Assembly (NCBI RefSeq): GCF_013778325.1
Contig: NZ_JACEIB010000006.1
Span: forward strand, 186,001-250,000
Direction of reading: 5' to 3'
Source of the DNA: Sphingomonas chungangi
GTDB lineage: Bacteria > Pseudomonadota > Alphaproteobacteria > Sphingomonadales > Sphingomonadaceae
DNA: 64,000 bases
The notes under the pieces are model-generated. The model did not search any database and had not been told where the DNA came from. It saw only the letters and a program-made list of their open reading frames with translations. The translations under genes were made by a program, and so were the position numbers. Below are positions 8,996 to 17,436 of this stretch, one piece after another; the stretch's first letter is position 1; every line of letters begins with the position of its first letter.

Positions 8996-9334
8996 TCAGA
9001 GAATCTCCCTCACAACCTCCTGCGGGCGGCAGAGGCGCACGCCTTTCTCGGTTTCCACCAGCGGCCGTTCGATCAGGATCGGCTCGCGGACCATCGCATC
9101 GAGGATCGTGTCGTCGTCCGCACCGCGATAGGGCGCGGCGGCATCCTCCTTGGCGCGCAGACCCTGGCGCGGCGTGATCCCGGCCTTGGTGTACAACTCG
9201 GCGAGCCGTTCGCGGCTGGGCGGATCGCGCAGATATTCCACGATCTCCACCTCGACGCCCGGCGTTTCCTCGAGGATCGCGAGCGTCTTGCGCGAGGTGG
9301 AGCAGCGCGGGTTGTGGTAGATGGTGGCCTTCAT
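8996..9334 (-). CDS. arsC: ArsC family arsenate reductase (glutaredoxin type)
   Basis: 112 residues of the thioredoxin-fold ArsC/Spx group. The active-site segment YHNPRCSTSRKTL carries the catalytic Cys at residue 11, and the C-terminal ERPLVETEKGVRLCRP contains the conserved arginine region. It would reduce arsenate to arsenite with glutathione and glutaredoxin. No arsB, acr3 or arsR is adjacent, so a general thiol-reductase role is equally possible. It overlaps the stop of the ACT-domain gene by four bases (coupled). Confidence 0.9.
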   Translation of the reverse strand: MKATIYHNPRCSTSRKTLAILEETPGVEVEIVEYLRDPPSRERLAELYTKAGITPRQGLRAKEDAAAPYRGADDDTILDAMVREPILIERPLVETEKGVRLCRPQEVVREIL

Positions 9335-9696
9335 GCGGCGGTCTCCGAAAGGGCGGCGAGGGCGGCCATCGCATCCTGCCGGCGCGGCCAGGGCACGAAG
9401 AGATGGTCGTGGTAACAGCCGGCGACGATGTTGCAGGAAATGTTACGGTCCGCGAGTGCCTTGGCCATCGCTGCCGACAGCCCTACGGCGGACAGGCTCG
9501 AATGGACCGAGAGGCTGATCCGCGCCCATTCGCCGGCATTGCGGGGCGCGATGACGGTCAGCCCCTCATCCTCGCAGACGATCGCGAAGGCATCCGGCGG
9601 CGCGTTTTCGCAGACCGTGAAGTCATAGCGATCCGGGTGCAGCTGCGGCCGCATGTCCCTGAGAAGCAGGGCCAGATCGCGGGCGCCGTCAGTCAC
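9331..9696 (-). CDS. ACT domain-containing protein (COG3602-like)
   Basis: 121 residues. The C-terminal half reads as an ACT-like fold: WARISLSVHSSLSAVGLSAAMAKALADRNISCNIVAGCYHDHLFVPW, the signature of the small COG3602/ACT_7 proteins. ACT domains bind amino acids or similar small ligands. There is no catalytic domain. It is translated ahead of arsC with a four-base overlap. The substrate or partner is unknown. Confidence 0.8.
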   Translation of the reverse strand: MTDGARDLALLLRDMRPQLHPDRYDFTVCENAPPDAFAIVCEDEGLTVIAPRNAGEWARISLSVHSSLSAVGLSAAMAKALADRNISCNIVAGCYHDHLFVPWPRRQDAMAALAALSETAA

Positions 9697-9703
9697 CTAA
9701 GGC

Positions 9704-10252
9704 TCACGGATTGGCCGGCTTGCCCGTGCGCCATTCGGCCAGCGCGTCACGGTAGGTGGAGGAGCCCTTGAGCCGCGCCATGTACGCAATCGGTCGCTTG
9801 CTTTTCCACGGCAGCGTCTGGTCGCCCAGCGAACCGCGCGCGCCGCAATAGGATTTGCAGCTGTTGTCGCCATCGTCGAGCAGTAGCGAAGCGCCCTTGC
9901 GGCGGACGGTCAGCACGCAGTGATCGTCCGGATCGGGGGTCACCGGCGCGCGGTAGACCAGCGTGTCACCCTGCGCCTTCGCGACGCCGGCGATGCTGCA
10001 CGAATGGCCATTATAGAACTGCAGTTCGGCGCGGAAATAGGCCGCATCGGCCGAGACCGGCACGATCTCGACGACATCGTCGCTCCAATAGGTCGAGCCG
10101 TCGACCAACCCGTTCTGGAAATGCGAGCTGTAGCGCCCCGCCAGCGTCTGCACCGGCGAGGAGGCGCCCGTCGCCGCGCAGCAGCCGAGTGCCGCGACGA
10201 CGAGCGCGATCCGCTTCAGGCGTCCTGCTTCGCCAGCCACTCTTCCAGCCAT
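9704..10252 (-). CDS. hypothetical exported protein
   Basis: I do not recognise a family. A hydrophobic stretch at residues 12-30 ([21 protein letters not shown]) looks like a signal peptide, so the mature protein is probably periplasmic. Four or five cysteines in the mature part ([23 protein letters not shown]) could form disulfides. The segment [12 protein letters not shown] is reminiscent of small secreted inhibitor-like proteins. The 5' end overlaps the 3' end of accC by 37 bases if the first Met is used. A GTG at 10240 or a start nearer the signal peptide is more plausible. Start uncertain, function unknown. Confidence 0.6.
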   Translation of the reverse strand: MAGRVAGEAGRLKRIALVVAALGCCAATGASSPVQTLAGRYSSHFQNGLVDGSTYWSDDVVEIVPVSADAAYFRAELQFYNGHSCSIAGVAKAQGDTLVYRAPVTPDPDDHCVLTVRRKGASLLLDDGDNSCKSYCGARGSLGDQTLPWKSKRPIAYMARLKGSSTYRDALAEWRTGKPANP

Positions 10253-11565
10253 TTGATCGTGTAGTCGCCTTCCTGGAACTCGGGATCGTCGAGCAAAGCT
10301 TGGTGGAGCGGGATCGTCGTCGTCACGCCGTCGATCACGAACTCTTCCAGCGCCCGGCGCAGGCGGCGGAGCGCGCCTTCGCGGGTGTGGCCCCAGACGA
10401 TCAGCTTGGCGATCATCGAGTCATAGTAAGGCGGCACGCGATAGCCCGCATAGAGCCCGCTATCGACGCGCACGTTCATGCCGCCCGGGGCGTGATAGCC
10501 CTTCACCAGCCCCGGCGAGGGCGCGAAGGTGCGCGGATGCTCGGCGTTGATGCGACATTCGATGGCGTGGCCGCGAAACTCGACATCCTCCTGACGGAGC
10601 GTCAGCAGGTGGCCGTCGGCGATGCGGATCTGCTCGCGGACGAGATCGAGGCCGGTGATCGCCTCGGTCACCGGATGCTCGACCTGCAGGCGGGTGTTCA
10701 TCTCGATGAAGTAGAACTGCCCATCCTCGTAGAGGAACTCGATCGTGCCGGCGCCGCGATAGCCCATGTCGGCCATCGCCTTGGCGACGACCGCGCCCAT
10801 ATCCTCGCGCTGGTCCATCGAGATGACTGGGGAGGGGGCCTCCTCCAGCACCTTCTGGTGGCGGCGCTGCAGCGAGCAGTCGCGCTCGCCGAGGTGGATG
10901 GCGTTGCCGTTGCCGTCGCCGAACACCTGGAACTCGATGTGGCGCGGATCCGCGAGATATTTTTCCATGTAGACGGTGGCGTCGCCGAACGCCGCCTTCG
11001 CCTCGGTGCCGGCCTGCTGCATCAGCGTCTCGAGCTGGCTCTCGTCGGCGACCACCTTCATGCCGCGACCGCCGCCGCCGGACGCCGCCTTGATGATCAC
11101 CGGATAGCCGATTTCGTCGGCGACGCGGCGCGCTTCGGCGATGTCGGTCAGCGGGCCGTCGGAGCCGGGGACGAGCGGCAGGCCGAGCTTGGCGGCCGTC
11201 AGCTTGGCCTCGATCTTGTCGCCCATCGTGCGGATATGCTCGGGCTTCGGCCCGATGAAGATCAGGTCGTGGGCTTCCACGATCTCGGCGAACTTGGCGT
11301 TCTCGGAGAGGAAGCCATAGCCCGGATGGATCGCATCCGCGCCGCTGATCTCGGCGGCCGCGATGATGTTCGGGATGTTGAGATAGCTCTCGGCAGCGGC
11401 GGGCGGGCCGATGCACACCGCCTGATCGGCGAGGCGGACGTGCATCGCCTCGGCATCGGCGGTGGAGTGCACCGCGACCGTCTGGATGCCCATCTCGTGG
11501 CAGGCGCGGTGGATGCGGAGCGCGATCTCGCCGCGATTGGCGATCAGGACCTTGCTGATGGTCAT
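10216..11565 (-). CDS. accC: acetyl-CoA carboxylase, biotin carboxylase subunit
   Basis: 449 residues. Carboxylates the biotin on AccB using ATP and bicarbonate, the first step of fatty acid synthesis. Motifs are the N-terminal [18 protein letters not shown], the ATP-grasp glycine loop [42 protein letters not shown] and the carboxylase signature [16 protein letters not shown]. It follows accB by six bases, in the usual aroQ-accB-accC order. Confidence 0.98.
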   Translation of the reverse strand: MTISKVLIANRGEIALRIHRACHEMGIQTVAVHSTADAEAMHVRLADQAVCIGPPAAAESYLNIPNIIAAAEISGADAIHPGYGFLSENAKFAEIVEAHDLIFIGPKPEHIRTMGDKIEAKLTAAKLGLPLVPGSDGPLTDIAEARRVADEIGYPVIIKAASGGGGRGMKVVADESQLETLMQQAGTEAKAAFGDATVYMEKYLADPRHIEFQVFGDGNGNAIHLGERDCSLQRRHQKVLEEAPSPVISMDQREDMGAVVAKAMADMGYRGAGTIEFLYEDGQFYFIEMNTRLQVEHPVTEAITGLDLVREQIRIADGHLLTLRQEDVEFRGHAIECRINAEHPRTFAPSPGLVKGYHAPGGMNVRVDSGLYAGYRVPPYYDSMIAKLIVWGHTREGALRRLRRALEEFVIDGVTTTIPLHQALLDDPEFQEGDYTIKWLEEWLAKQDA

Positions 11566-11571
11566 GACCGC

Positions 11572-12069
11572 TTACTCGACGATGACGAGCGGCTGATCGA
11601 ACTCGACGGGCTGGCCGTTCTCGACGAGCACCTGCGTCACCTTGCCGGCTTTGGGGGCGACGATCGGGTTCATCACTTTCATGGCTTCCACGATCAGCAG
11701 CGTCTCGCCGGCGGCGACCGACTTGCCAGCGGAGATGAAGGGCGCGGCGCCCGGCTCGGCGGCAAGATAGGCGGTGCCCACCATCGGAGATTTCACGAGG
11801 CCGGGATGATCCGTGGGTGCAGCGAGCGCGGGGGCCGCGGCCGGAGCGGCGGCAACGGGAGCAGGCGCTGCGGCCTGCGCCGGGGCGGCCGCCATCATCT
11901 GCGCGGGCGCCGCCGCCATCGTTACGGTGCGCGCGACGCGGATGCGGCGATCGCCGTCCTGCACCTCGATCTCGGTCAGGCGGGTGGCGTCGAGCAGTTC
12001 GGCGAGCTGGCCCACCAGCCCGACATCGACCTGCATGGCACCGTTGGAAACTTCCGGGGTATCGGTCAT
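11572..12069 (-). CDS. accB: acetyl-CoA carboxylase, biotin carboxyl carrier protein
   Basis: 165 residues. N-terminal helical segment (MQVDVGLVGQLAELLDATRLTEIEVQDGDRRIRVAR), an Ala/Pro-rich linker (about 70-90) and a C-terminal biotinyl domain with the biotinylation motif EAMKVMN. It carries the carboxyl group from AccC to the transferase. It is followed within six bases by accC and preceded by aroQ about 40 bases upstream, so all three are probably one operon. Confidence 0.98.
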   Translation of the reverse strand: MTDTPEVSNGAMQVDVGLVGQLAELLDATRLTEIEVQDGDRRIRVARTVTMAAAPAQMMAAAPAQAAAPAPVAAAPAAAPALAAPTDHPGLVKSPMVGTAYLAAEPGAAPFISAGKSVAAGETLLIVEAMKVMNPIVAPKAGKVTQVLVENGQPVEFDQPLVIVE

Positions 12070-12109
12070 TACGCGACCCTCTTGTCGTTATTCATTGAAG
12101 GCGGCTCTG

Positions 12110-12550
12110 TCAGAGCTTGGCCGCCGCGTCCAGCGCCAGCGCATAGGACATTGCGCCGAATCCCGCCACCGTGCCCTTCGCAGCCATGCCGATATAGCTG
12201 CGATGACGAAATTCCTCGCGCTTGTGCGGGTTGGAGAGGTGGACCTCGATCACCGGAACCGACACCGCCTTGATCGCATCGTGAATGGCGACCGAGGTAT
12301 GGGTGAAGCCGCCCGCGTTGAGCAGCACCGCTTTGGCGCCGGCCGCATTGGCCTCCTGGATCCAGTCGACCAAATGGCCCTCGTGATTGGACTGGCGCAT
12401 CTCGATTTCCAGCCCGAGCTCCCTCGCGCGGTCGTCGAGCATGTTGGCGATGTCGTCGAGGGTGTCCGATCCGTAGATTTCCGGCTCGCGCAGGCCCAGC
12501 ATGTTGAGGTTCGGGCCGTTCAGCACGAAGACAATGTTATTTTCGGCCAT
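12110..12550 (-). CDS. aroQ: type II 3-dehydroquinate dehydratase
   Basis: 146 residues. Third step of the shikimate pathway (3-dehydroquinate to 3-dehydroshikimate). The dodecameric type II signature is clear: VLNGPNLNMLGLREPEIYG with the catalytic region, SNHEGHLVDWIQEA, LNAGGFTHTSVAI and IEVHLSNPHKREEFRHRS. The Met at 12550 matches family N-termini (MAENNIVFVLNGPNLN). First gene of the aroQ-accB-accC group. Confidence 0.97.
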   Translation of the reverse strand: MAENNIVFVLNGPNLNMLGLREPEIYGSDTLDDIANMLDDRARELGLEIEMRQSNHEGHLVDWIQEANAAGAKAVLLNAGGFTHTSVAIHDAIKAVSVPVIEVHLSNPHKREEFRHRSYIGMAAKGTVAGFGAMSYALALDAAAKL

Positions 12551-12669
12551 GATCCGCCCCAATTGCCTTGGCTGCCTCGGTCGCGGCACCTGTAGCGTTC
12601 GTCGCGGCCCGTTGGCAAATTGGGCCGACGTCGGCTGCATGTCGCTCTGCGGATCTCGGTGGGGTAGGC

Positions 12670-13398
12670 ATGGCGACGGTGGCGTGGGCCCGGACGCGGG
12701 CGGACCGGCTCTTCTATTCGGGCGTGGCGATCGTGGTCGCCTGCTTCGTGCTGGTCGGTTTCGGGCCGAGCTGGTTCGCGCGGCCGATGCTCGGCGCGCC
12801 GGCGGGAATCGGGCCGCTTTCATGGGTGCTGATCCTGCACGGCACGCTGATGACGGCATGGCTGGCACTGACGGTGGGGCAGCCGCTGCTGGTCGCCGCG
12901 AACAACCGCGCGCTGCATCGCTCGCTCGGCATGGCGGGCGCGACAGTGGCGGCGCTCATCCTGCTGGTGGTGCCGCTCGCCACCATCCACTCGATGCGCA
13001 ACGGCGGCGTTCCGGCCTTCCCGACCATCTACGTCTTCTTCGCGGTCAACATCGTCGGCCTGATAGCCTTCGCGGCAGCCGTCGGCCTGGGGATCGCCAG
13101 GCGGCGCGACGCAGAGGCGCACAAGCGGCTGATGACGCTGTCGCTCGTGGTGCTGATGCCGCCGGCTATCGGGCGCTGGCCCGTCCTGTACGTGCTGATG
13201 CCGATCTCGGGCTTCCTGCTCGCCGACGCGATCATACTCGCCGGCTGTCTCTACGACTGGCAGACGCGGGGGCGGGTGCATCGGGTGTGGAAAGTCGGCG
13301 GGCCGCTGATGATCGCCTCTCAGCTGATATGCGGGCCGCTCGGCTTCTCCGCGCCATGGATCGCGTTCGGCCGGTGGGCGATGCGATTGCCGGTCTGA
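12670..13398 (+). CDS. integral membrane protein, DUF2306-like
   Basis: 242 residues with about six or seven hydrophobic helices (for example YSGVAIVVACFVLVGFG, SWVLILHGTLMTAWLALTVG, IYVFFAVNIVGLIAFAAAVGL and GRWPVLYVLMPISGFLLADAI). The H in ILHG and the HRSLGMAG segment resemble the heme-binding-type DUF2306 or cytochrome b561-like proteins of sphingomonads. Function unknown. GTAGGC sits just before the ATG at 12670. It is divergent from aroQ across about 120 bases. Confidence 0.75.
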   Translation: MATVAWARTRADRLFYSGVAIVVACFVLVGFGPSWFARPMLGAPAGIGPLSWVLILHGTLMTAWLALTVGQPLLVAANNRALHRSLGMAGATVAALILLVVPLATIHSMRNGGVPAFPTIYVFFAVNIVGLIAFAAAVGLGIARRRDAEAHKRLMTLSLVVLMPPAIGRWPVLYVLMPISGFLLADAIILAGCLYDWQTRGRVHRVWKVGGPLMIASQLICGPLGFSAPWIAFGRWAMRLPV

Positions 13399-13439
13399 GA
13401 TTGCGGGCTTAAGCCTGCTGCTCTTCCGGGAGCGACTCG

Positions 13440-13670
13440 ATGCACTCAGACGGCACGATATCGATCAGCGTCAATGGCGAGCATCGTCGCGTGCGCGATG
13501 GCCTGACCATTGCGGAATTGGCCTCCGAACTGGGGCTGGCACCCACCGGTATAGCCGTGGAGCGCAATCTCGATGTCGTGCCACGCGCGAGGTTCGGACA
13601 GGTGAAGGTGGAAGACGGCGACGAGCTCGAAATCAGTCCGTCCGTCAGTGGCGTCGATCAGGAACCGTAG
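13440..13670 (+). CDS. ThiS/MoaD-like ubiquitin-fold protein lacking the C-terminal diglycine
   Basis: 76 residues with the ThiS beta-grasp pattern: ISVNGEHRRVRDGLTIAELASELGLAPTGIAVERNLDVVPRARF and VEDGDELEI. Canonical ThiS ends in GG, which is adenylated and converted to a thiocarboxylate that supplies sulfur for thiazole synthesis. Here the end reads SVSGVDQEP with no GG in any reading frame nearby, so it should not work as a sulfur carrier as written. No thiG, thiF or other thiamine gene is adjacent. It may be a paralogue with another role, or a decayed copy. Confidence 0.75.
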   Translation: MHSDGTISISVNGEHRRVRDGLTIAELASELGLAPTGIAVERNLDVVPRARFGQVKVEDGDELEISPSVSGVDQEP

Positions 13671-13685
13671 CGGTGCCGATTTGTT
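13661..13685 (+). promoter_or_regulatory. candidate EcfG (general stress sigma) promoter
   Basis: GGAAC at 13661-13665, then 17 bases and GTT at 13683-13685. This matches the alphaproteobacterial general stress consensus GGAAC-N16/17-GTT. It overlaps the end of the ThiS-like gene and lies about 55 bases upstream of the CsbD gene, a class often placed in the EcfG regulon. No experimental support. Confidence 0.5.
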
Positions 13686-13739
13686 GTGCATTGCGAAGCG
13701 GTTGGAACGATCCGCACACCACTTCGCAGGAGACATGAC

Positions 13740-13931
13740 ATGGGTGAGTTCACCGACAAGGTCAAAGGCGCCGTGAACGAGACGGTCGGCAAGGCCAAGC
13801 AAGCGATCGGTCGCGAGAGCAACGATCCGGATCTGGCCGCCGAAGGCGCAGGCCAGGAAGCCAAGGGCAACGTGCAGACCACGGTCGGCAAGGCCAAGGG
13901 CGCTGTGAAGAACGCGGTCGACAAGCTCTGA
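13740..13931 (+). CDS. CsbD family stress protein
   Basis: 63 residues of the CsbD type: hydrophilic, Ala/Lys/Gly-rich, with two near-repeats (DKVKGAVNETVGKAKQAIG and VQTTVGKAKGAVKNAVDKL). CsbD-like proteins accumulate under general stress; their molecular function is unknown. An AGGAGA ribosome binding site precedes the ATG. A candidate EcfG promoter lies upstream and a strong terminator follows. Confidence 0.92.
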   Translation: MGEFTDKVKGAVNETVGKAKQAIGRESNDPDLAAEGAGQEAKGNVQTTVGKAKGAVKNAVDKL

Positions 13932-13953
13932 TCGGCGTCGTCCCGGTATGAAA

Positions 13954-13984
13954 AGGGCCGCTCCGATACGGAGCGGCCCTTTTT
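13954..13984 (+). terminator. intrinsic terminator after the CsbD gene
   Basis: An 11-bp perfect stem (AGGGCCGCTCC/GGAGCGGCCCT) with a five-base loop, followed by TTTT on the plus strand. An A-run precedes it, so it could also stop transcription arriving on the minus strand from the Gly/Tyr-rich gene. Confidence 0.9.
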
Positions 13985-14026
13985 GTTTGAGCATGGGCGG
14001 CGACCCTAAGGCCGCCGCGCGCTGAC

Positions 14027-14380
14027 TCAGTAGCCGTAATAGTCGTCGCCGTAATAACCCGGCTGCGCATAGTAGCCGCCATAATAAGCGGGCGGCGGGG
14101 GCGGCGGGGCATAATATCCGCTGCCGTAATAGGCCGGACGGTCCGACGAGGCGATCGCCGCGCCCACGCCGAGGCCGAGGATGCCGGCCGCGACCGCGGT
14201 GCCGGTGCTGACGCCGCCATGGTGCCAGCCGCCATGATAGCCGTAGCCACCGTGGTAACCGCCATGATAACCGCCGCCCCAGCCACCGCCATGCCAGCGG
14301 GCTTCGGCCGGCGCGGCGCCGGCCAGCGTGGTGCCGGCGAGGATGCCGGCGGCGACGAGGCCTGTGATCAGCTTACGCAT
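14027..14380 (-). CDS. small exported Gly/His/Tyr-rich protein
   Basis: 117 residues. A clear signal peptide (MRKLITGLVAAGILAGTTLAGAAPAEA) is followed by a low-complexity region of GGY and HGG repeats, then a short hydrophobic glycine-zipper-like segment (TAVAAGILGLGVGAAIA) and a Pro/Tyr-rich tail ending in YYGDDYYGY. Such proteins are common in sphingomonads and probably reside in the periplasm or outer envelope. No function is known. Confidence 0.75.
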   Translation of the reverse strand: MRKLITGLVAAGILAGTTLAGAAPAEARWHGGGWGGGYHGGYHGGYGYHGGWHHGGVSTGTAVAAGILGLGVGAAIASSDRPAYYGSGYYAPPPPPPAYYGGYYAQPGYYGDDYYGY

Positions 14381-14469
14381 GTTCAGTCTCCCAAATCCGT
14401 TTCGGCGGCCTGGACCGCCACAAGAGCCCTTCTAGGTGATTCGTCCTGAATGGCCTCGGAATGGGCCCG

Positions 14470-16122
14470 TTATCGCTTGTTCAGACTGCTCAAACGCAAA
14501 GCGGGCGTGATCTGTTCAATGTCGGTTCTGCAATGGAGCAGCGCGAGACCCGGCTGTTCGAGTGCGCGGGCCAGCGCAAGCGCGAAATCGGCGGTTTTCT
14601 CCACCACCTCGGCCCAGCCGCCATAAGCGCGGGCAAGCGCCGCGAAATCGGGATTGGCGAGCGCGGTGCCGGAGACGCGATGCGGATATTCGCGTTCCTG
14701 GTGCATCCGGATCGTGCCGTAAGTTCCGTTGTCGACCAGTATCACCAGCAGCCGGAGCCCGTGCGCGACGGCGGTGGCCAATTCCTGGCCGTTCATCAGA
14801 AAACAGCCGTCTCCGGCGAGCGCCACGACGCGCTGATCCGGACAGCGCAACGCAGCGGCGACCGAGGCGGGGATGCCGTAGCCCATCGACCCATTGGTCG
14901 GCGCGAGCTGGGTGCCGCGCTTGCCGTAACGCCAGTAGCGGTGCCACCAGCCGGAATAATTGCCGGCGCCGTTGCAGATGATCGTGTCCGCCGGCATCGC
15001 CTCGCGCATCGCCGCGACGCACGGGCCGAGATCGAATGTGACGCCATCACGGGGCTGCGGCGTGTTCCAGGCTTCCCATTCAGCATGGGCCTGTGCGCCG
15101 TCCTCGAAGGCGAGAATGTCGTGCTCCCACTGCGCCATCGTCTCGGCGAATTCGGGCATGTCGGCGCAGATGGCGAGATCGGTGCGATAGACCGACTGGA
15201 GCTCGTTCGGATCCGGATGGACGTGGACGAGGATCTGGCCGGGATGGTCGGGCGTGATCAGCGTATAGCCATCGGTGGTCGCCTCGCCGATGCGCGGTCC
15301 GACGACGAGCAACAGGTCGGCGGCGCGCATTCGCTCCAGCAGCTTGGGGTTCGGCCCGTAGCCGAGATTGCCGGCATAGACGGGCGAGGAGGACGGGATC
15401 GCGTCCTGCCGCCGGAAGGCGCACGCGACGGGGAGGCCGATCCCCTCGGCGAATTCGGCGAAGCAATGGGCGGCGCGGTCATCCCAGTCCGCCCCGCCGA
15501 CGATCGCGATCGGGTTGGTCGCGTCCTTGAGCATCTGCACCAAGGTGCCGGTTGCCCCGATGCAGGGCGGCTGCGCGGGCCGCACGACCTTGGGACGATC
15601 CGCCGTCTCGACCTCGTCGAGCAGCATGTCTTCGGGCAGCGCCAGCACGACCGGGCCGGGGCGGCCGGACATCGCCACCGCATAAGCTCGCGCGACATAT
15701 TCGGGAATGCGCCGCGCGTCGTCGATCTTCGCCGCCCATTTGGCGAGCGGCGCGAACATCGCCGGGAAATCGACCTCCTGGAAGCCCTCGCGATCCTTCG
15801 CATCCCGCGCGACGTCGCCGATGAACAGGATCATCGGCGTGGAATCCTGGAAGGCGGTGTGGACGCCGATGCTTGCATTGGTGGCGCCGGGGCCGCGCGT
15901 CACGAAGCAAACCCCTGGTCGCCCGGTCAGCTTGCCGTCGGCCTCGGCCATATAGGCCGCGCCGCCTTCCTGCCGGCAGACCACCAGATCGATTTCGGAT
16001 GAATCGTGCAGCGCGTCGAGCACCGCCAGATAGGATTCGCCGGGAACGCAGAAGATGCGGTCGCACCCCTGCGCGAGAAGCTGGTCGACCAGGATACGGC
16101 CGCCGGTTCGTTTCGTCGTCAT
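14470..16122 (-). CDS. thiamine diphosphate-dependent enzyme (acetolactate synthase-like)
   Basis: 550 residues with the three-domain layout of ThDP enzymes: an N-terminal PYR domain with the catalytic Glu in VCRQEGGAAYMAEADGKL and FVTRGPGATNASIG, a central domain, and a C-terminal PP domain with the ThDP/Mg motif GDGCFLMNGQELATA running to DNGTYG. It resembles acetolactate synthase large subunits and benzoylformate/oxalyl-CoA decarboxylase relatives, but there is no small subunit gene (ilvH) next to it. The substrate is therefore uncertain. It stands alone. Confidence 0.85.
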   Translation of the reverse strand: MTTKRTGGRILVDQLLAQGCDRIFCVPGESYLAVLDALHDSSEIDLVVCRQEGGAAYMAEADGKLTGRPGVCFVTRGPGATNASIGVHTAFQDSTPMILFIGDVARDAKDREGFQEVDFPAMFAPLAKWAAKIDDARRIPEYVARAYAVAMSGRPGPVVLALPEDMLLDEVETADRPKVVRPAQPPCIGATGTLVQMLKDATNPIAIVGGADWDDRAAHCFAEFAEGIGLPVACAFRRQDAIPSSSPVYAGNLGYGPNPKLLERMRAADLLLVVGPRIGEATTDGYTLITPDHPGQILVHVHPDPNELQSVYRTDLAICADMPEFAETMAQWEHDILAFEDGAQAHAEWEAWNTPQPRDGVTFDLGPCVAAMREAMPADTIICNGAGNYSGWWHRYWRYGKRGTQLAPTNGSMGYGIPASVAAALRCPDQRVVALAGDGCFLMNGQELATAVAHGLRLLVILVDNGTYGTIRMHQEREYPHRVSGTALANPDFAALARAYGGWAEVVEKTADFALALARALEQPGLALLHCRTDIEQITPALRLSSLNKR

Positions 16123-16262
16123 GGCCGTCGATTAGGGCTTCGGCATTCGAGATGCCAGTATCCGCCGTTGTAAGCTTTTCCGACACGCTCCCTTCGTGTT
16201 GCGCGGAAACCCCGATTTCCCTATCTGCCTGAACCGGACCAGACAGGGAAAGACGCCACGCC

Positions 16263-16586
16263 ATGACCACCTTCGACGATCGCGAGCAGGCGTTCGAGAA
16301 CAAGTTCGCCCACGATCAGGAGATGGCCTTCCGCGTCACCGCGCGACGCAACCGTCTGCTCGGGGCATGGGCGGCGGGCCTGATGAAGCTGACCGCCGAA
16401 GAGGCCGATGCCTATGCCAAGGCGGTGGTGCAGGCCGAGTTCGAGGAAGCCGGCGACGAGGACGTGATCCGCAAGATTTACGGCGATCTCGTCTCCGCCA
16501 ATGTCGAGACCGACGAGAGTGCGATCCGCGCCCAGCTCGATGCCTGCGAGGTCGAGGCACGTCGCCAGCTGCTGGGATCGATCTGA
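16263..16586 (+). CDS. DUF1476 protein, F1-ATPase zeta-type inhibitor
   Basis: 107 residues, typical of the alphaproteobacterial zeta subunit, which inhibits ATP hydrolysis by F1Fo-ATP synthase (shown in Paracoccus denitrificans). The N-terminus MTTFDDREQAFENKFAHDQE is the conserved inhibitory segment, followed by FRVTARRNRLLGAWAAGLM and a helical C-terminal part. It lies directly before bolA (one-base spacing), which suggests co-transcription. Confidence 0.93.
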   Translation: MTTFDDREQAFENKFAHDQEMAFRVTARRNRLLGAWAAGLMKLTAEEADAYAKAVVQAEFEEAGDEDVIRKIYGDLVSANVETDESAIRAQLDACEVEARRQLLGSI

Positions 16587-16587
16587 C

Positions 16588-16818
16588 ATGCCGATGGCGG
16601 CCGACGAGATTGCGGGCCTGATCAAGGCCGGCATCCCCGATGCGGAGGTAGAGATCACCGATCTCGCCGGCGATGGCGATCACTATGCCGCGAAGGTGGT
16701 GAGCGAGAGTTTTCGCGGCGTTCCCCGCGTGCGCCAGCACCAGAAGGTGTACGAGGCGTTGGGCGGGCGGATGGGCGGCGTGCTCCACGCCCTCCAGCTG
16801 ACGACGGCAGCGCCCTGA
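16588..16818 (+). CDS. bolA: BolA family protein
   Basis: 76 residues of the BolA class, with the conserved C-terminal helix-turn segment VSESFRGVPRVRQHQKVYEALGGRM and the His used in shared Fe-S cluster binding with monothiol glutaredoxins. It is followed by grxD, the expected partner; BolA-Grx heterodimers sense iron status or deliver clusters. Confidence 0.93.
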   Translation: MPMAADEIAGLIKAGIPDAEVEITDLAGDGDHYAAKVVSESFRGVPRVRQHQKVYEALGGRMGGVLHALQLTTAAP

Positions 16819-16883
16819 AGCCTTGTTTTTGACGGGCGCGACCCGATTTATCGCGCAACGAACCGTCCTTTGGAGTGATTGCA

Positions 16884-17219
16884 ATGACCGAAGACACGCA
16901 GGCCCGCATCGCCGAGGCCGTGAACGGCAACGAAGTGCTGCTGTTCATGAAGGGCTCGCCGCTGTTTCCCCAGTGCGGATTCTCCAGCCGCGCGATCGCC
17001 ATCCTCGATCATCTCGGCGTCGAATACGGCTCGGTCGACGTGCTGCAGGACCAGGCGATCCGCCAGGGCATCAAGCAGTTTTCCGACTGGCCGACCATCC
17101 CGCAGCTCTATGTGAAGGGCGAATTCGTCGGCGGATCGGACATCATGATGGAGATGTACGAGACGGGCGAGCTGGCCGAGCTGCTGCAGAAGGCCGGCGT
17201 CGCGCAGAAGGCGGCCTGA
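16884..17219 (+). CDS. grxD: monothiol glutaredoxin (Grx4/GrxD type)
   Basis: 111 residues. The monothiol active site CGFS is in PLFPQCGFSSRAIAIL, with the glutathione-binding WPTIPQLYVKGEFVGGSDIM. It binds and transfers [2Fe-2S] clusters, here with BolA encoded just upstream. Family-typical length. Downstream, 17251-17270 holds a GGCCCGC/GCGGGCC hairpin without a T-run that could be a weak terminator. Otherwise the 217 bases before the next gene show nothing clear. Confidence 0.96.
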   Translation: MTEDTQARIAEAVNGNEVLLFMKGSPLFPQCGFSSRAIAILDHLGVEYGSVDVLQDQAIRQGIKQFSDWPTIPQLYVKGEFVGGSDIMMEMYETGELAELLQKAGVAQKAA

Positions 17220-17436
17220 TCTTCGTTTCTCTGGAGAGCGTTTCCGGGAGGCCCGCGGGGTGGCGGGCCGTCGCGTGGGATCGCGCCGGCCCGCCGGTGT
17301 TCGCGGGAACGTGGAACGCTCATAGCTTTGCAGGCGGCGTGCCAGTTTTCGCGAATGGCGGATTCCCGCAGGGTCCGAAAGTTAACGCGGTTTCCGACTG
17401 TTTCCGGATTGTCAGAAATTCCGACAGGGGGGCGCC

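Noticed and set aside
8996-9334. arsC as an arsenic resistance island
   Set aside because: No arsR, arsB or acr3 nearby; gene stands with an ACT-domain gene only.
14027-14380. Tandem short repeats that could hint at an array
   Set aside because: They are in-frame GGY and HGG codons of a low-complexity exported protein, with no spacers, so not CRISPR.
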